A stretch of DNA of 64,000 nt from Amphibalanus amphitrite (Eukaryota; Arthropoda; Thecostraca; Balanomorpha; Balanidae). A program made the translations under genes and the position numbers. Shown piece by piece: positions 13,745 through 23,804 of the stretch. Position 1 is the first letter of the stretch; every line of letters begins with the position of its first letter. The notes under the pieces were generated by a model. It saw only the letters and a list, made by a program, of their open reading frames with translations, was not told where the DNA came from and did no database searches. The stretch lies in the NCBI RefSeq assembly GCF_019059575.1, contig NW_024882876.1, positions 1 through 64,000 of the forward strand. The letters are read 5' to 3'.

Positions 13745-14033
13745 TTAACTAAACAGCCATTCTCCATAAAGCTTTGGGGCGGATCTTTTTCTTTTACTTC
13801 GTCTGACAGCGTTAGTCCCAGTATCCCCATCACCTCCTGTCGTCAGCCTGTCATCACCATCAGCCACACTATCCGTGACAACAACGCAAGCACCGTCCCT
13901 CGAGTCTACATCGGGCACAGTTCCTCCATCAGCGCTGTGCAGCACACTCGTATCCCCCTCGGCACCAACAGAAGCTTCCTGATCCGTAGCATCTGCGACT
14001 GTACTAGAGGATAGCAACGGTGCTTCTACGTTA
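13745..14033 (-). pseudogene. Truncated 3' end of element B pol
   Basis: The last 96 or so codons of B pol, a low-complexity acidic tail ending in an RRSKRKR basic run and LYGEWLFS, match the full pol at 27,042 onward. The reading frame is cut at 14,033 by the LTR of element A. Only the C-terminal tail is present and no catalytic domain remains, so this is a fragment. It is part of the left 3.5-kb duplicate. Confidence 0.9.
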
Positions 14034-14477
14034 TGTTAGGGTTCTGTCCCAGCCCCGTCTTGTCCCGTCTTTCCACTTCGTAGTTAGAAAACACAACGTT
14101 TCAATTATCTTGCATTTTCCATACGACTTCTGGCACAGATACAAAAATCGTTCGGCACACAGCCCCTTCCAAACACCACACACAGCGTCCAACCAAGAAC
14201 TCCTCTCGGCCCGCCAGAAAACACCATTCCAGCCCCGACACGGGATTGGCCCAGAATCGACCACGCAACAAGTCTTGGCCAATCCCACCGCTACTACCAT
14301 CCGATAGAAGAGATGGGCGCGGACAGTGGCGACGATTGAGTACCAAGTAGGCATAGGGATGGGAAAATAAACAATCTCTTCCTCCATCGACGTGAATGAC
14401 GCAGCTCTAACGAATAACGGCGCAAATGGCTGCCAACCCGCTACCAAATCCAGTTTCCTCTATCGCTTACCCTCACA
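14034..14477 (-). repeat. Element A 3' LTR, 444 bp
   Basis: Plus-strand ends are TGTTAGGG and CCCTCACA, so on the minus strand the LTR runs TGTGAGGG to CCCTAACA with imperfect inverted ends. It matches 23,361-23,804 at a constant offset of 9,327 bp. The pyrimidine tract TCCCCCTTCCCTT follows at 14,478 and serves as the polypurine tract for a minus-strand element. Confidence 0.93.
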
Positions 14478-14490
14478 TCCCCCTTCCCTT
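14478..14490 (-). other. Polypurine tract of element A
   Basis: The plus strand reads TCCCCCTTCCCTT directly beside the 3' LTR, giving a purine run on the element's coding strand. It would prime plus-strand DNA synthesis. Confidence 0.75.
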
Positions 14491-14777
14491 AAATTCACTA
14501 GGACGCGTCATACGTGAATCTATATGCCTAGTGACATCAACTCACTTCGCTGGTTTTGCTACACCAAACCAGTCGCACGAATCGGAGTATGGCAGCATTC
14601 GTACAGTGCACACAAATCAAACAAACATCCGACAGTAACATCGTTCTAACTTAACTCTTAACTTTAGGTCACACGTCCCACTACTGGTGCGTCATGTACC
14701 GGATGCTACCGACAGCATCTTCCATGTCTCAATCACACAATAGTTGACGAGTATCATCACACCATACCACTGGAATG

Positions 14778-17700
14778 TCAGTCGAGAAAACGACGAGGGC
14801 GACGCACCTCGCGTCCACATCTCGTTCTCACCACTGTCTCGGCTGCCCTGACCTCTAGGTCACCGGGCCCGGGTGACGCCCCCACCAACCGCGAAGGTGG
14901 CGCCACGGTCGCCTGCCCAGGTGCCGCCACTGACAAACGTTCACCGTCCTCACACGTCTGTGGGCGCTGCTCACCTGTCTCAGCACCTGTCGTCTCCAGC
15001 GTCCGCTCGTTAGCCACTGTCGTCCCCACCGGCCGTCCATCGGCCGTCACCACCATCGGTCGTCCATCGGCCGCGATCAACTCCATCGGTCGTTCACCAG
15101 TGCTTGCCTCGTCCATCGGCTGCTCTCCGGTAGCCGACTCCTCCAGAAGCTGCTCTCCAGCAGCCGTCTCCTCCAGCTGCCGCCTGCCAGCAGTCACCTC
15201 GGCCAGCTGTCGCTCGTCAGCAGCTGTCCCCGCCAGCAGCCGCCCGCCAGCAGCCGCCTCCGCCGGCCGTCGCTCGTCAGCAGCCGTCTCATCCAGCTGC
15301 CGCTCGTCGGTAACAGCTTCCGCCTGCTGCCGCCCGTCAGTAGCCGGCCATGGCCGTTCTCCGGCCACTGTTGTCGCCTCTGCCCACGGCAGGCCGCCTG
15401 CCGTCGCCACCAGCTCGAACTGCCTGCTATCAGCACCGACCGCCTGTGGTCGCCCGCCGACTGTGCTGGTCTCCGGCTCCGTTTCACTTTCAGATTCCAC
15501 AGCCACTTCCCGGCTGTCCCAGGTATCAGCTCTCTTGAGATGCGCTCCATGGATCCACCTCCGTCGTCTTCCTTTTCTGAGTAGATAGTCCGGTGGTCTG
15601 CATTTGATGATTGAGTACGGTCCCTCGAACTTTGGCTGCAGTTTGCCCTTGACACCTCTCTCGGCACGGAAGTTTCGGCACCACACTGTGTCTCCCAGCT
15701 TGAATGCTCCGGTGGATTGCGCGTCAGTCCTGCGGCTCTGCTCCTGCTGCACGCGCTCAGACACCAGCTGGTGGATGTCCGTCAGCCGACCCCGTAGACT
15801 CTCCACGTAGCGCTGGTAGGTGCGCTGCTTCAGCTGCTCTCCGTCCAACTCTGCCCTGAGCACGGTTCGAGGCGAGAAGCCGTGCACCAGTTCAAACGGA
15901 GTGAAGCCTGTGACAGAGTGGGTACTGGTGTTATACGCGGCTGCTACTAAGGGAAGTAGTCCAGGCCAGTCTTCCTCAGCTGTGAAATGAGACAGCATTT
16001 CACACAGAGTCCTGTTGAATCGTTCAGTGACGCCATTGCAGCATGGTCTGTACACAGTGGTCCTCAACTTCTTGATTTTGAGCCGCTCACACAGACCTCG
16101 TACCAGTCCACTCTCAAAATTCCGTCCTTGATCCGTCAGCAGCGACTTCATTACTCCATACCTGCTGATCACCTTCATGAGACAATCTGCTACATCTTCG
16201 GCTGTCTGCGTTCGCAGTGCAAACAGCTCCACCATCTTGCTAAACAGGTCCGTCACCACCAAAACGTATCGGTAGCCCTGTTCGGTCCGAGGCAGCTCCA
16301 TGATATCAGCAGCCCATTGCTGAAGCGGTTGACCCTCCACAGGCACCGCTCCTCTTCCTTCCTGGCACGCTGTCGTCTTGGACTTGTGGGCCAAACAGGA
16401 TGGACATGAACGGCACATCTGCCTCACGTCCAGTCGCATGTTGTGCCAGAAGTAGTCCTCTGTCAGTCGGTGAATCGTCCTGCGCACACCTCCATGTCCT
16501 GCCGTAGGAACATCATGTGCCAACTCCAGCAGCTTCGTGCGTAGACTCAGGGGTACAAGTACCTGCGGCTTCTGATGGCCCTTTGACTCTCTCAGAATGA
16601 TGCCGTTCTTCAGGCTGAGTCCTCCGAGCATGCTGTAGAACTTCAACTCCTTGACTTCACTGTCAGTCAGGTCCTCTAACTTCAGCTCTTTCCCTTGTAG
16701 ATGCAGACTGAGTCTTCTCAGTACTGGATCCCTTGCTGTTGCCTCTCTGAACTCAGCCTCACCCTGAGTTGATGCTGACACACTGCCGACAACAACAGCT
16801 TCAACTGTTGCTTCATCAGCCACTTCTTCTCCATCCTCATCGTGACCTTCTGAGTCCACCACACGTCTCAGATATAGTCGGTGTAGTCCCTCGCTCTGTG
16901 GTACGAACTCCGCTGCGTTCACATTCAGCTGGCTCTCCTTGTCTGCTTCAGTAGGCTCGTCTTGTCTGGATAGAGCATCCACATGAGGAATGGAGCTCCC
17001 TCGTACATGCTCCACGGTGAAGTCGTATTCCTGCAGCTTCTCAAACCACCGGTACAGTCGACCGGACGGTGGCTTGGACTTCTGCAGAAACTGGATTGCC
17101 TCATGATCCGTCCTTATCTTGAAGGGCTTGCCGATCAGGTAGTGTCGATACTTCTTGACCGACTTGATGACAGCAGCCAGCTCTCTTTCGGTTGCCGACC
17201 AATTCTTTTCAGCCGGTGTCCATTTGCCTGAGGCGTAGGCAATGACGCCCTTTTCCTGGCTCAGCACAGCTCCCCATCCAGTGCCACTCCCATCAGTCGT
17301 CAGCGTGAATTTCTCCATCACATCCGGGAACTTCAGAAGCGGATACTCCTCCAGATCCTTCTTCAGCAGTTGGAAGTGTGCCTCGCACTCCTCAGTCCAC
17401 TTGAAGGTCACCCCTTTCTTCAGCAGGTCCGACATCACAGCTGTCTTGCTTCCGAAGTTTGGAATATACTGCTGGTAATAGCCAACAAAGCCCAGAAATC
17501 GCCGCAGCTCCTTGACTGACCGTGGCGATGACCACTTGCGGAGAGCTTCCACTTTCTCTTCAGCTGGTCTGATGCCTTCGGTGCTCAGATGATGCCCGAG
17601 GAAGTCCACTTCAGTTACGGCCACTTTACACTTGGTTGGGTTCAGCAGCAGCCCTCCATCTCGGAACTTCTGAAGTAGCTCCTTCAAATCTCGCAGGTGT

Positions 17701-19982
17701 TCCTCAGTCGTCTTCGAGAAGAGGATGACGTCATCCAGGTAGATCATCACTTGTTTCCAGGTCATTCCTTTGAGTAGGTCTTCCATGATTCGCTGGAAAG
17801 TTGCTGGACTTGTCTTCAGGCCAAACGGTTGTCTGGTCCATTGATGAAGACCGAACTCTGTGGTGAAGGCGGTGACTTCCCGTGACTTCTCTTCCACTGG
17901 GACCGCCCAGTATGCTGCTCGCTGGTCTAACACCGTGAAGATGGTTGACCCCTGTGTCGCCTCCAGCATGTCCTCGATTCGTGGTAGCGGGTACGAGTCA
18001 TGTTTGATTACCTGATTAACTGCACGGTAATCACAACACAACCTCATGCCTCCATCCTTCTTCTTGACGATCACTACTGGTGAAGCCCAGGGCGACGATG
18101 ATGGTTCCACGAGGCCCTGCTCCTCCAGCTGATCCAACTGCTCCTTCAGCTGCTTCCTCAGGTGCAGTGGAGTGCGGTAGGCCCTCTGCTTGATTGGCCT
18201 GGCTCCTCCTGTGTCGATCACCAGCTGATGGGGTCCGTTGTACTCTCCTACCTCCTCTGGGCTCTTCGAGAACACATCCTCGTAGCTCTGCAGCAGCTCC
18301 TGGAACTGGGAACGAGCCGGCTCAGCAAGGTGTGACACATCAGGCAGACCCTCTGTCTTCTGCATGTGGCACAGCTCCGTATCCATCAGCTCATCCTGCC
18401 CCAGGACTGTCCCAGCTGGGATCACGACTTCATCATCACTCATGTTCAGCAGTCGAATCGGGATCGCTTGGTGGGCCAGACGTACCGAGGGTGCCATGAC
18501 TACTCCATCCACCTCGGCTGGGTAGAACACTCTCGGCTCAGCAACTGTCACCCTGCGGATACTCATGACAGTCTCTGCCCAGGGGGCACATGTGACTGCA
18601 CACCTAGCCCTCACAGTCGACCACCTCGGGATACTCCTGCCCTCAACTGTTAGTTGCCCTGTCCCACAATCGATAGTGGCCTTCAGCTGTTGCAGGACAT
18701 CCATACCAATCAGCACACAGTCAGTGAGGTCTGCTACAACAAAGCTGTGGGGAAGGGTGGTGTCACCAACCTGCAGCATCACAGAACATCGTCCCATTGT
18801 CGTTACTCTGGTGCCGTTTGCTGCGACGAAGTGCTCGGACTCAGATGATGTCGCCTCCCGCTCCAGTTCCAGGTCATCAGCCACCTCCTTGCTGATGATG
18901 CTGGTCACACTCCCAGTGTCCACCACCGCCTGTACCTCCGTCCCATTCAGACAGATGACTGCCTTGACCTCCGCTGGCTGATCGGAGCAAACACGCCGCA
19001 CAGTTCCTGATGCCTCCTGTGCTTGTCCCCCTCCTGGTCTGGATCCGCTTGCTTCCGCCCTCTGTGCCCCCGGCTGGGAGGGACACTGTCGCTGAACGTG
19101 GCCCCGGCCTCCACACCTGAAGCATGTCTGTGTGACATCCCGGCTTGATCCAGATCGACAGGCAGCTGCAAGATGTCCTCGTCGACCACAGCTGAAGCAG
19201 GTCGGGGCAGGATCCCGGCTTGATCCTGTCCGACAAGCAGCTGCCAGGTGTCCCTGACGACCACACTTGAAGCATGTTCGTCGGTGGTCTGGTGCACCCC
19301 TGGCTGAAACAGTTCTTACTTCCTTTGGCCTGTTGGTGTCAGTTAACTCGTTTTGAAGTTCTTCGGTTGTTTTTATTCTTTCAAGTCGCCTCACCAATGC
19401 TTCTGTATTAGTAGCTTCGCTGTCTAGTACCCTCAGACGCCACTGACTGGGTACAGCACGGGTAATCTGTTCAGCCACCAACTGCTCTTGGGCCTCCACA
19501 CTCAGCTCTGGCATAGCAGCTCTTGCCAGTGTTTGCAGTCTTCCTACAAAGGCCCGAGGCTCATCTGAGGCAGCCATCTTTAGCTCATAGAACCTATGTA
19601 GAAAGGCTCGTCGTTTCTCGGCCGGTACCAGTCGCTTCATCACATGGTCCTTCGCCTCCTCCATGCTGGTGAGGGTGACGTCCTCTTCCAACTCTCTGGC
19701 CAGCCACTCATGGGCCTCCCCGAAGAGTGCCGGCAAGATGGCTCTCTGTTGACTGTCGGACCACCCGTTGGCCCTGGCCACTCTTGTAAATCCCCTCATG
19801 AATGTCTCAGGGTCTTCTCCCTCCTTATAACCACGGGGCTTGAAGACCGAACCGGATGGCTCCATTTCACTGGTCTGGCTATTTACGTTAAGATCAGATT
19901 GCAAAGTTACTGGTTTATTTTCCAAATCCTCAATATTCACTACCTGAACTTCCTCTTTTATCTTGCTCTTGATTTCACTCAT
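14778..19982 (-). CDS. Gag-Pol polyprotein of Ty3/gypsy element A
   Basis: This 1734-aa uninterrupted frame starts at an ATG (19,982). Gag fills about the first 230 residues and is followed by three CCHC zinc knuckles at about 237-250, 262-275 and 287-300 (CFKCGRQGHLAAAC and two variants). The retroviral-type protease motif is VVDTGS (DTG about 355). The reverse transcriptase has MIYLDDV at about 746-752 and QPFGLKTSPATFQ just before it. RNase H (LTTDGSGTGWG) comes next. The integrase has an HHCC zinc region, DIMELP, TDQGRNFES and a late glutamate in NGVTERFN. A GPY/F-type module (EGPYSIIK) follows. The last 250 residues are degenerate repeats rich in A, E, G and R (AADERQLAE, AAGEQLLEE). Gag and pol lie in one frame, so no frameshift is needed. 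Enzyme motifs look complete, but element C separates the frame from its 5' LTR. Confidence 0.95.
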   Translation of the reverse strand: MSEIKSKIKEEVQVVNIEDLENKPVTLQSDLNVNSQTSEMEPSGSVFKPRGYKEGEDPETFMRGFTRVARANGWSDSQQRAILPALFGEAHEWLARELEEDVTLTSMEEAKDHVMKRLVPAEKRRAFLHRFYELKMAASDEPRAFVGRLQTLARAAMPELSVEAQEQLVAEQITRAVPSQWRLRVLDSEATNTEALVRRLERIKTTEELQNELTDTNRPKEVRTVSARGAPDHRRTCFKCGRQGHLAAACRTGSSRDPAPTCFSCGRRGHLAAACRSGSSRDVTQTCFRCGGRGHVQRQCPSQPGAQRAEASGSRPGGGQAQEASGTVRRVCSDQPAEVKAVICLNGTEVQAVVDTGSVTSIISKEVADDLELEREATSSESEHFVAANGTRVTTMGRCSVMLQVGDTTLPHSFVVADLTDCVLIGMDVLQQLKATIDCGTGQLTVEGRSIPRWSTVRARCAVTCAPWAETVMSIRRVTVAEPRVFYPAEVDGVVMAPSVRLAHQAIPIRLLNMSDDEVVIPAGTVLGQDELMDTELCHMQKTEGLPDVSHLAEPARSQFQELLQSYEDVFSKSPEEVGEYNGPHQLVIDTGGARPIKQRAYRTPLHLRKQLKEQLDQLEEQGLVEPSSSPWASPVVIVKKKDGGMRLCCDYRAVNQVIKHDSYPLPRIEDMLEATQGSTIFTVLDQRAAYWAVPVEEKSREVTAFTTEFGLHQWTRQPFGLKTSPATFQRIMEDLLKGMTWKQVMIYLDDVILFSKTTEEHLRDLKELLQKFRDGGLLLNPTKCKVAVTEVDFLGHHLSTEGIRPAEEKVEALRKWSSPRSVKELRRFLGFVGYYQQYIPNFGSKTAVMSDLLKKGVTFKWTEECEAHFQLLKKDLEEYPLLKFPDVMEKFTLTTDGSGTGWGAVLSQEKGVIAYASGKWTPAEKNWSATERELAAVIKSVKKYRHYLIGKPFKIRTDHEAIQFLQKSKPPSGRLYRWFEKLQEYDFTVEHVRGSSIPHVDALSRQDEPTEADKESQLNVNAAEFVPQSEGLHRLYLRRVVDSEGHDEDGEEVADEATVEAVVVGSVSASTQGEAEFREATARDPVLRRLSLHLQGKELKLEDLTDSEVKELKFYSMLGGLSLKNGIILRESKGHQKPQVLVPLSLRTKLLELAHDVPTAGHGGVRRTIHRLTEDYFWHNMRLDVRQMCRSCPSCLAHKSKTTACQEGRGAVPVEGQPLQQWAADIMELPRTEQGYRYVLVVTDLFSKMVELFALRTQTAEDVADCLMKVISRYGVMKSLLTDQGRNFESGLVRGLCERLKIKKLRTTVYRPCCNGVTERFNRTLCEMLSHFTAEEDWPGLLPLVAAAYNTSTHSVTGFTPFELVHGFSPRTVLRAELDGEQLKQRTYQRYVESLRGRLTDIHQLVSERVQQEQSRRTDAQSTGAFKLGDTVWCRNFRAERGVKGKLQPKFEGPYSIIKCRPPDYLLRKGRRRRWIHGAHLKRADTWDSREVAVESESETEPETSTVGGRPQAVGADSRQFELVATAGGLPWAEATTVAGERPWPATDGRQQAEAVTDERQLDETAADERRPAEAAAGGRLLAGTAADERQLAEVTAGRRQLEETAAGEQLLEESATGEQPMDEASTGERPMELIAADGRPMVVTADGRPVGTTVANERTLETTGAETGEQRPQTCEDGERLSVAAPGQATVAPPSRLVGASPGPGDLEVRAAETVVRTRCGREVRRPRRFLD

Positions 19983-20018
19983 GCGCCAGGATTGCCTCGC
20001 TCCGTTGAGTCAAATCCC

Positions 20019-20022
20019 ACTT
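20019..20022. repeat. Target-site duplication of element C, left
   Basis: ACTT directly precedes the CAGTCCCACGC terminus and is repeated at 23,353-23,356 after the other terminus. This gives a 4-bp target duplication. Confidence 0.7.
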
Positions 20023-20078
20023 CAGTCCCACGCACAAGGGGGAAAAGCTCAAAAAATTGAGCGCTCAAAAAATTGAGC
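20023..20078 (+). repeat. Element C terminal inverted repeat, left
   Basis: It begins CAGTCCCACGCACAAGGGGG and contains two adjoining GCTCAA-N4-TTGAGC palindromes at 20,047-20,062 and 20,063-20,078. The partner is 23,297-23,352. Confidence 0.88.
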
Positions 20079-20390
20079 GGGCCCCATTATGAAGGAATAG
20101 GAGAAACGATGGTATTTTACAATGCCTCTAGCGTCACACTACGGCAAATATCGTATCCAAATAAGGTATCAATGGCAAGAGAGAGCAACAAGGTTTCTTC
20201 TCGATCACTCGCCGTGATAATTTATATCGGTGTTTTTGGAAAGAAAATGCCCTAAAGACGCTCAACTTTTTGAGCGCCACTTGTCGTTCGGGACCGCGAT
20301 ACTCAATAAATTGAGCGCCACGACAGACGACAGTCAGCTGGCGCTCAAAAAATTGAGTGCCGGCCAGCATCTACACTCAATTTATTGAGC
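20047..20390. promoter_or_regulatory. Six subterminal 16-bp palindromes, left end of element C
   Basis: GCTCAA-N4-TTGAGC or a one-base variant occurs at 20047, 20063, 20260, 20301, 20343 and 20375, each 16 bp long. The N4 core is A/T-rich (AAAA, CTTT, TAAA, TTTA). The copies at 20301 and 20375 begin with A and the one at 20343 ends with T. Clusters of this kind near transposon ends often bind transposase. That role is inferred here. Confidence 0.75.
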
Positions 20391-21129
20391 CTTCTCCGTG
20401 ACAGGTGAAGCCGGTACTGGCTGCCATTTTTTATGTTATGTTCGTTGAAATACGTAAAACTGAGTTGAAACAGAAATGCAGGAAGTTGAATGCTACGTGG
20501 TACCTAAACTTTTCACAAACCCATGGCATCATGTCACATTTTCCGCTAGTAGTTTTATCGGTCGCCTTTCGGATTCGGCACACCTCAAATAATTATACAG
20601 GACTTGAATAATCCGTATGAATACTGTATTGTTATTTTCTGACTGTACTGGGAGAAGGGAATACGTGATTACAAAAAGATATCCACCCACGCTTGAATAT
20701 TGGAGAATTATACAGGAAAAACTGTATTGCCACGGTTACAACTTACAAGGCCATCGGCCGCAAACAAACAAAAATACTATACAATGTGGGTTAGATTCAC
20801 AAACATCATCAAGTGTGGAACACAGAGACGAGCAAAACAATATCACATTATCGCATGCCAGCCCGACCACATTGGAACCGGGTGACCTGCGACCGGAACC
20901 TGCGTCTTGCCAGCATACATCACAAAAGCAGGAGGCAGTGTCGTACTGCTTTGATCCAAAATATGCCATATAATAAATGATATAAACGACCTAAGCTCGA
21001 ACTAAGCTTATCATTATCAAATCCAAAGACGAATGGAAACATCGAGTCTCAGACCAGCAGTAGCAACCATCACAGTAGCAACATCACAAAGAACACGCGG
21101 CATTATCAGACAGCCGTTTTGTTATCGGG

Positions 21130-21645
21130 CTACAGGCGGCGACGGCGTGGTTGCAGACCAGCTGCGAGGTAGCGGCGTGCGGGCAAAAGGCGCGGGCACA
21201 CCTCCATGTGGCCGTGCGGACAGTGCGCGGTCGGCGTCGCATAGTGGGCGGCAGGGCTGTCCCGGGGCCGTCGAAGCCGCACAGGTTGTCGGCGCATGTG
21301 GGCGCGCGCGGTCACCACGGCCAGCTGCTCACCACCAGCACAGACTGCGCAGCGTCGCCGCTCCGCCGGCCAGAACACGCAGACAACCCTTCTTGCAGTC
21401 GCACAACACGTCGCCAAACTCATTCACCTGCTCCACCATGTTGTTGATGTCACCGAGTCGTTCAAGTTGTGGCTCGTGCCGTCGAGCATGACCTGCCCGA
21501 TCGGACACGGGTCAGCGGCTTCTGCTCCAGCGAAGTCTTCATCTTGGTGACGTCTTGCTGATCTCCACAAAGGCTGAGCAGATGACCTTACCCACAGGGA
21601 CGGCCGACGTCCTCGCCAGCGACCGTTTGGTTGTGCAGACCTGCC
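21130..21645 (-). pseudogene. GC-rich frameshifted gene fragment inside element C
   Basis: On the minus strand a pyrimidine tract ending in CTGGCAG near 21,645 looks like a splice acceptor. It precedes a protein-like stretch (VCTTKRSLARTS). Further protein-like segments follow in other frames, including EQKPLTRV, QVMLDGTSHNLND and INNMVEQVNEFGDVLCDC. Each is soon closed by a stop or frameshift. The composition matches host exons in this window and contrasts with the surrounding AT-rich transposon. I infer a captured and decayed host gene fragment. The family is not identified. Confidence 0.4.
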
Positions 21646-23242
21646 AGAAAAAGAAAAGCTGTTTGGTGATCTCAAACGATTTTTTTTCTTTATGCAGTGG
21701 AACAAAATGGAAAATATGTCATACAACAGGAACTAAAAAAAGATGCAGCCTAGGTCGTCTAAGAAATGGGTGAAACATTGATAAAATTCTTCCTTGAATG
21801 AATTCTGCAAATGCTTTTGATAAACTGTGTGGTGATTATAAGGAGACCACTTTACTATAAAATTGCTCAGAATTCCCTATCTGGACCTGTCAAAAATTCC
21901 TGACTGCACACCAACAATGAGCATTAAATCCGAAACCTCTACCAGGTACCTAGGGATAATTAAATTCTGATTCAGGAACATATTTCACATCATACAAATA
22001 AAAACCTTTACTATATTGAAACTGAAAATGTGATGCCGATCCAGTGACCTAAGGGTCTCAAAGTATAATAATGAATTAATCTATTACAAATTTGGTGGTG
22101 ACTGCCGACTGGCGTCTGGCAGCCTAGACCTTGAGGCTTGAAAGTGGCCTTCCTTTTCCGTTGACTCCGATCCTCCAGATGAAAATCATATAAAGGATCA
22201 TTTTTATCTTATTTCAAATGAGCCAGTCAGCAAAGTGGCTATCCTGTTTCAGCATTCACACACACAATAGTTGACTGTCAGTCTGTCATGCTGTCAGTGT
22301 TGTGAAGTAACGAAGGAGTTGAGTTTTGTTGATTATAAATTGTGATGTTATGTAAAGGACTGGAAAATGAATGTGAAAACTATGGAAACATATTGGCAGA
22401 GTATTGTCACTTACTATCAGGACATATGGATAGAGAATACATTCAAATTAATAAGAAATGCCAAATATCAAGGTACTCAATCACTGATAGCAGTGGACTA
22501 TCATATGTTTTAATGTCAATTATATGAAAGTTAAGACTGAAACTACCTTTTACCTCATCATAACTAATGAAAAATTGTGTGAAGAAAACAGTCACAGCCT
22601 CTTTGAAGCACTTAGACCACTAAAAAACAAAAATTTTCACGTAAATATGTTGTGTCTCTTTCCCTCAAAACATCATATCGGATGGCGCCACTTTCGTCGA
22701 CAGTTACTTATCTGCACGCAAATCGAGGAAAACGTGAATTGATTGACGTTTACGTGTTTCCAAATTTAACATCACAGCATATTTAAACTTTTCAGTGTAC
22801 CTTTTAACATCTAAGTATAACTAAAACGATAAAAACTTACCTTCAACACAAGGACGACGACGACCACGCGACCGGAGACGTCGCGACGAAATAAACAAAC
22901 GGCGCCGCCAAATGAAAAATATTCTCCGATATGGGTAATGTGAAATTGAGTCGCAATCATGTTGGGTAGTATGAAAAATGCTCTTTCCCACAGAACCCTA
23001 GTAAAAAACGTGAATGGACAAAAAATAACTTTTATTTCGACATAAGTATTGGCCTGTTTTTAAGGCATCCTGGTATGCCGTAAGATTTCGACCTAGAAAT
23101 TGGTGTTCCCCCAATCATTGAAGCTTGAGCAGTGAAAAATATGAAAGCCTAATCTGTTTTGCATCATTAGTGATTCTCCTAGGGTGTTGCCATTTCTCCC
23201 TAGGTGTTGCGAGTTGCTTTTGCAAAACGTGTTCCTGAAACG

Positions 23243-23328
23243 GCTCAATTTTTTGAGCCCTCAGCATTACGCCTATGGGAGCCTCTGACGTCACACGCTC
23301 AATATTTTGAGCGCTCAATAATTTGAGC
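23243..23328. promoter_or_regulatory. Three subterminal 16-bp palindromes, right end of element C
   Basis: GCTCAA-N4-TTGAGC is found at 23,243, 23,297 and 23,313. The last two adjoin each other, mirroring the pair at the left end. The outermost palindrome lies 24 bp from the terminus at both ends. Confidence 0.75.
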
Positions 23329-23352
23329 TTTTCCCCCTTGTGCGTGGGACTG
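23297..23352 (-). repeat. Element C terminal inverted repeat, right
   Basis: This is the reverse complement of 20,023-20,078 apart from about three mismatches, all in the N4 cores of the palindromes. ACTT follows directly. Confidence 0.88.
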
Positions 23353-23360
23353 ACTTCTGT

Positions 23361-23804
23361 TGTTAGGGTTCTGTCCCAGCCCCGTCTTGTCCCGTCTTTC
23401 CACTTCGTAGTTAGAAAACACAACGTTTCAATTATCTTGCATTTTCCATACGACTTCTGGCACAGATACAAAAATCGTTCGGCACACAGCCCCTTCCAAA
23501 CACCACACACAGCGTCCAACCAAGAACTCCTCTCGGCCCGCCAGAAAACACCATTCCAGCCCCGACACGGGATTGGCCCAGAATCGACCACGCAACAAGT
23601 CTTGGCCAATCCCACCGCTACTACCATCCGATAGAAGAGATGGGCGCGGACAGTGGCGACGATTGAGTACCAAGTAGGCATAGGGATGGGAAAATAAACA
23701 ATCTCTTCCTCCATCGACGTGAATGACGCAGCTCTAACGAATAACGGCGCAAATGGCTGCCAACCCGCTACCAAATCCAGTTTCCTCTATCGCTTACCCT
23801 CACA
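23361..23804 (-). repeat. Element A 5' LTR, 444 bp
   Basis: It matches 14,034-14,477 end to end. The plus-strand right end CCCTCACA is followed directly by satellite sequence (ATTTCAATTGGG), a copy of the DNA at 10,508. The inner end is separated from the primer-binding region by element C. Confidence 0.92.

Larger units (their letters stand above)
10508..14033. repeat. Left copy of a 3,526-bp direct repeat flanking element A
   Basis: This segment matches 23,805-27,330 at a constant offset of 13,297 bp, with no indel detected at the landmarks compared. It holds inverted satellite units, AT-rich DNA, the 97-bp LTR of element B and the last part of B pol. It ends with CTTCTACGTTA exactly where the LTR of element A begins. 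The right copy starts exactly where A's other LTR ends. Confidence 0.93.
20023..23352. mobile_element. Element C: 3,330-bp inverted-repeat DNA transposon, apparently non-autonomous
   Basis: Both ends begin CAGTCCCACGCACAAGGGGG reading inward, and the inverted repeat continues for about 56 bp. The few mismatches fall in the 4-bp cores of two palindromes. The termini are flanked by ACTT. Nine palindromes of the form GCTCAA-N4-TTGAGC (two with one terminal base changed) lie near the ends. The interior is AT-rich with one GC-rich stretch (about 21,100-21,640). I see no transposase, so it is probably mobilised in trans. The superfamily is not identified. The 4-bp target duplication would fit several families but does not decide between them. 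Confidence 0.85.
14034..23804 (-). mobile_element. Element A: Ty3/gypsy LTR retrotransposon with a nested transposon
   Basis: Two 444-bp LTRs enclose a single gag-pol frame on the minus strand, with a polypurine tract beside the 3' LTR. A TGGGATTTGAC stretch suitable as a primer-binding site lies near the gag start. Element C is inserted between the 5' LTR and that site. No envelope-like frame is seen. The flanks do not show a 4-6 bp target duplication. Instead a 3,526-bp direct repeat flanks the element exactly. The LTRs appear identical, which suggests recent insertion. Confidence 0.93.

Noticed and set aside
14034-14447. Minus-strand frame of 138 codons, repeated at 23,115-23,774
   Set aside because: It lies within the LTR of element A at both places and is not a gene.
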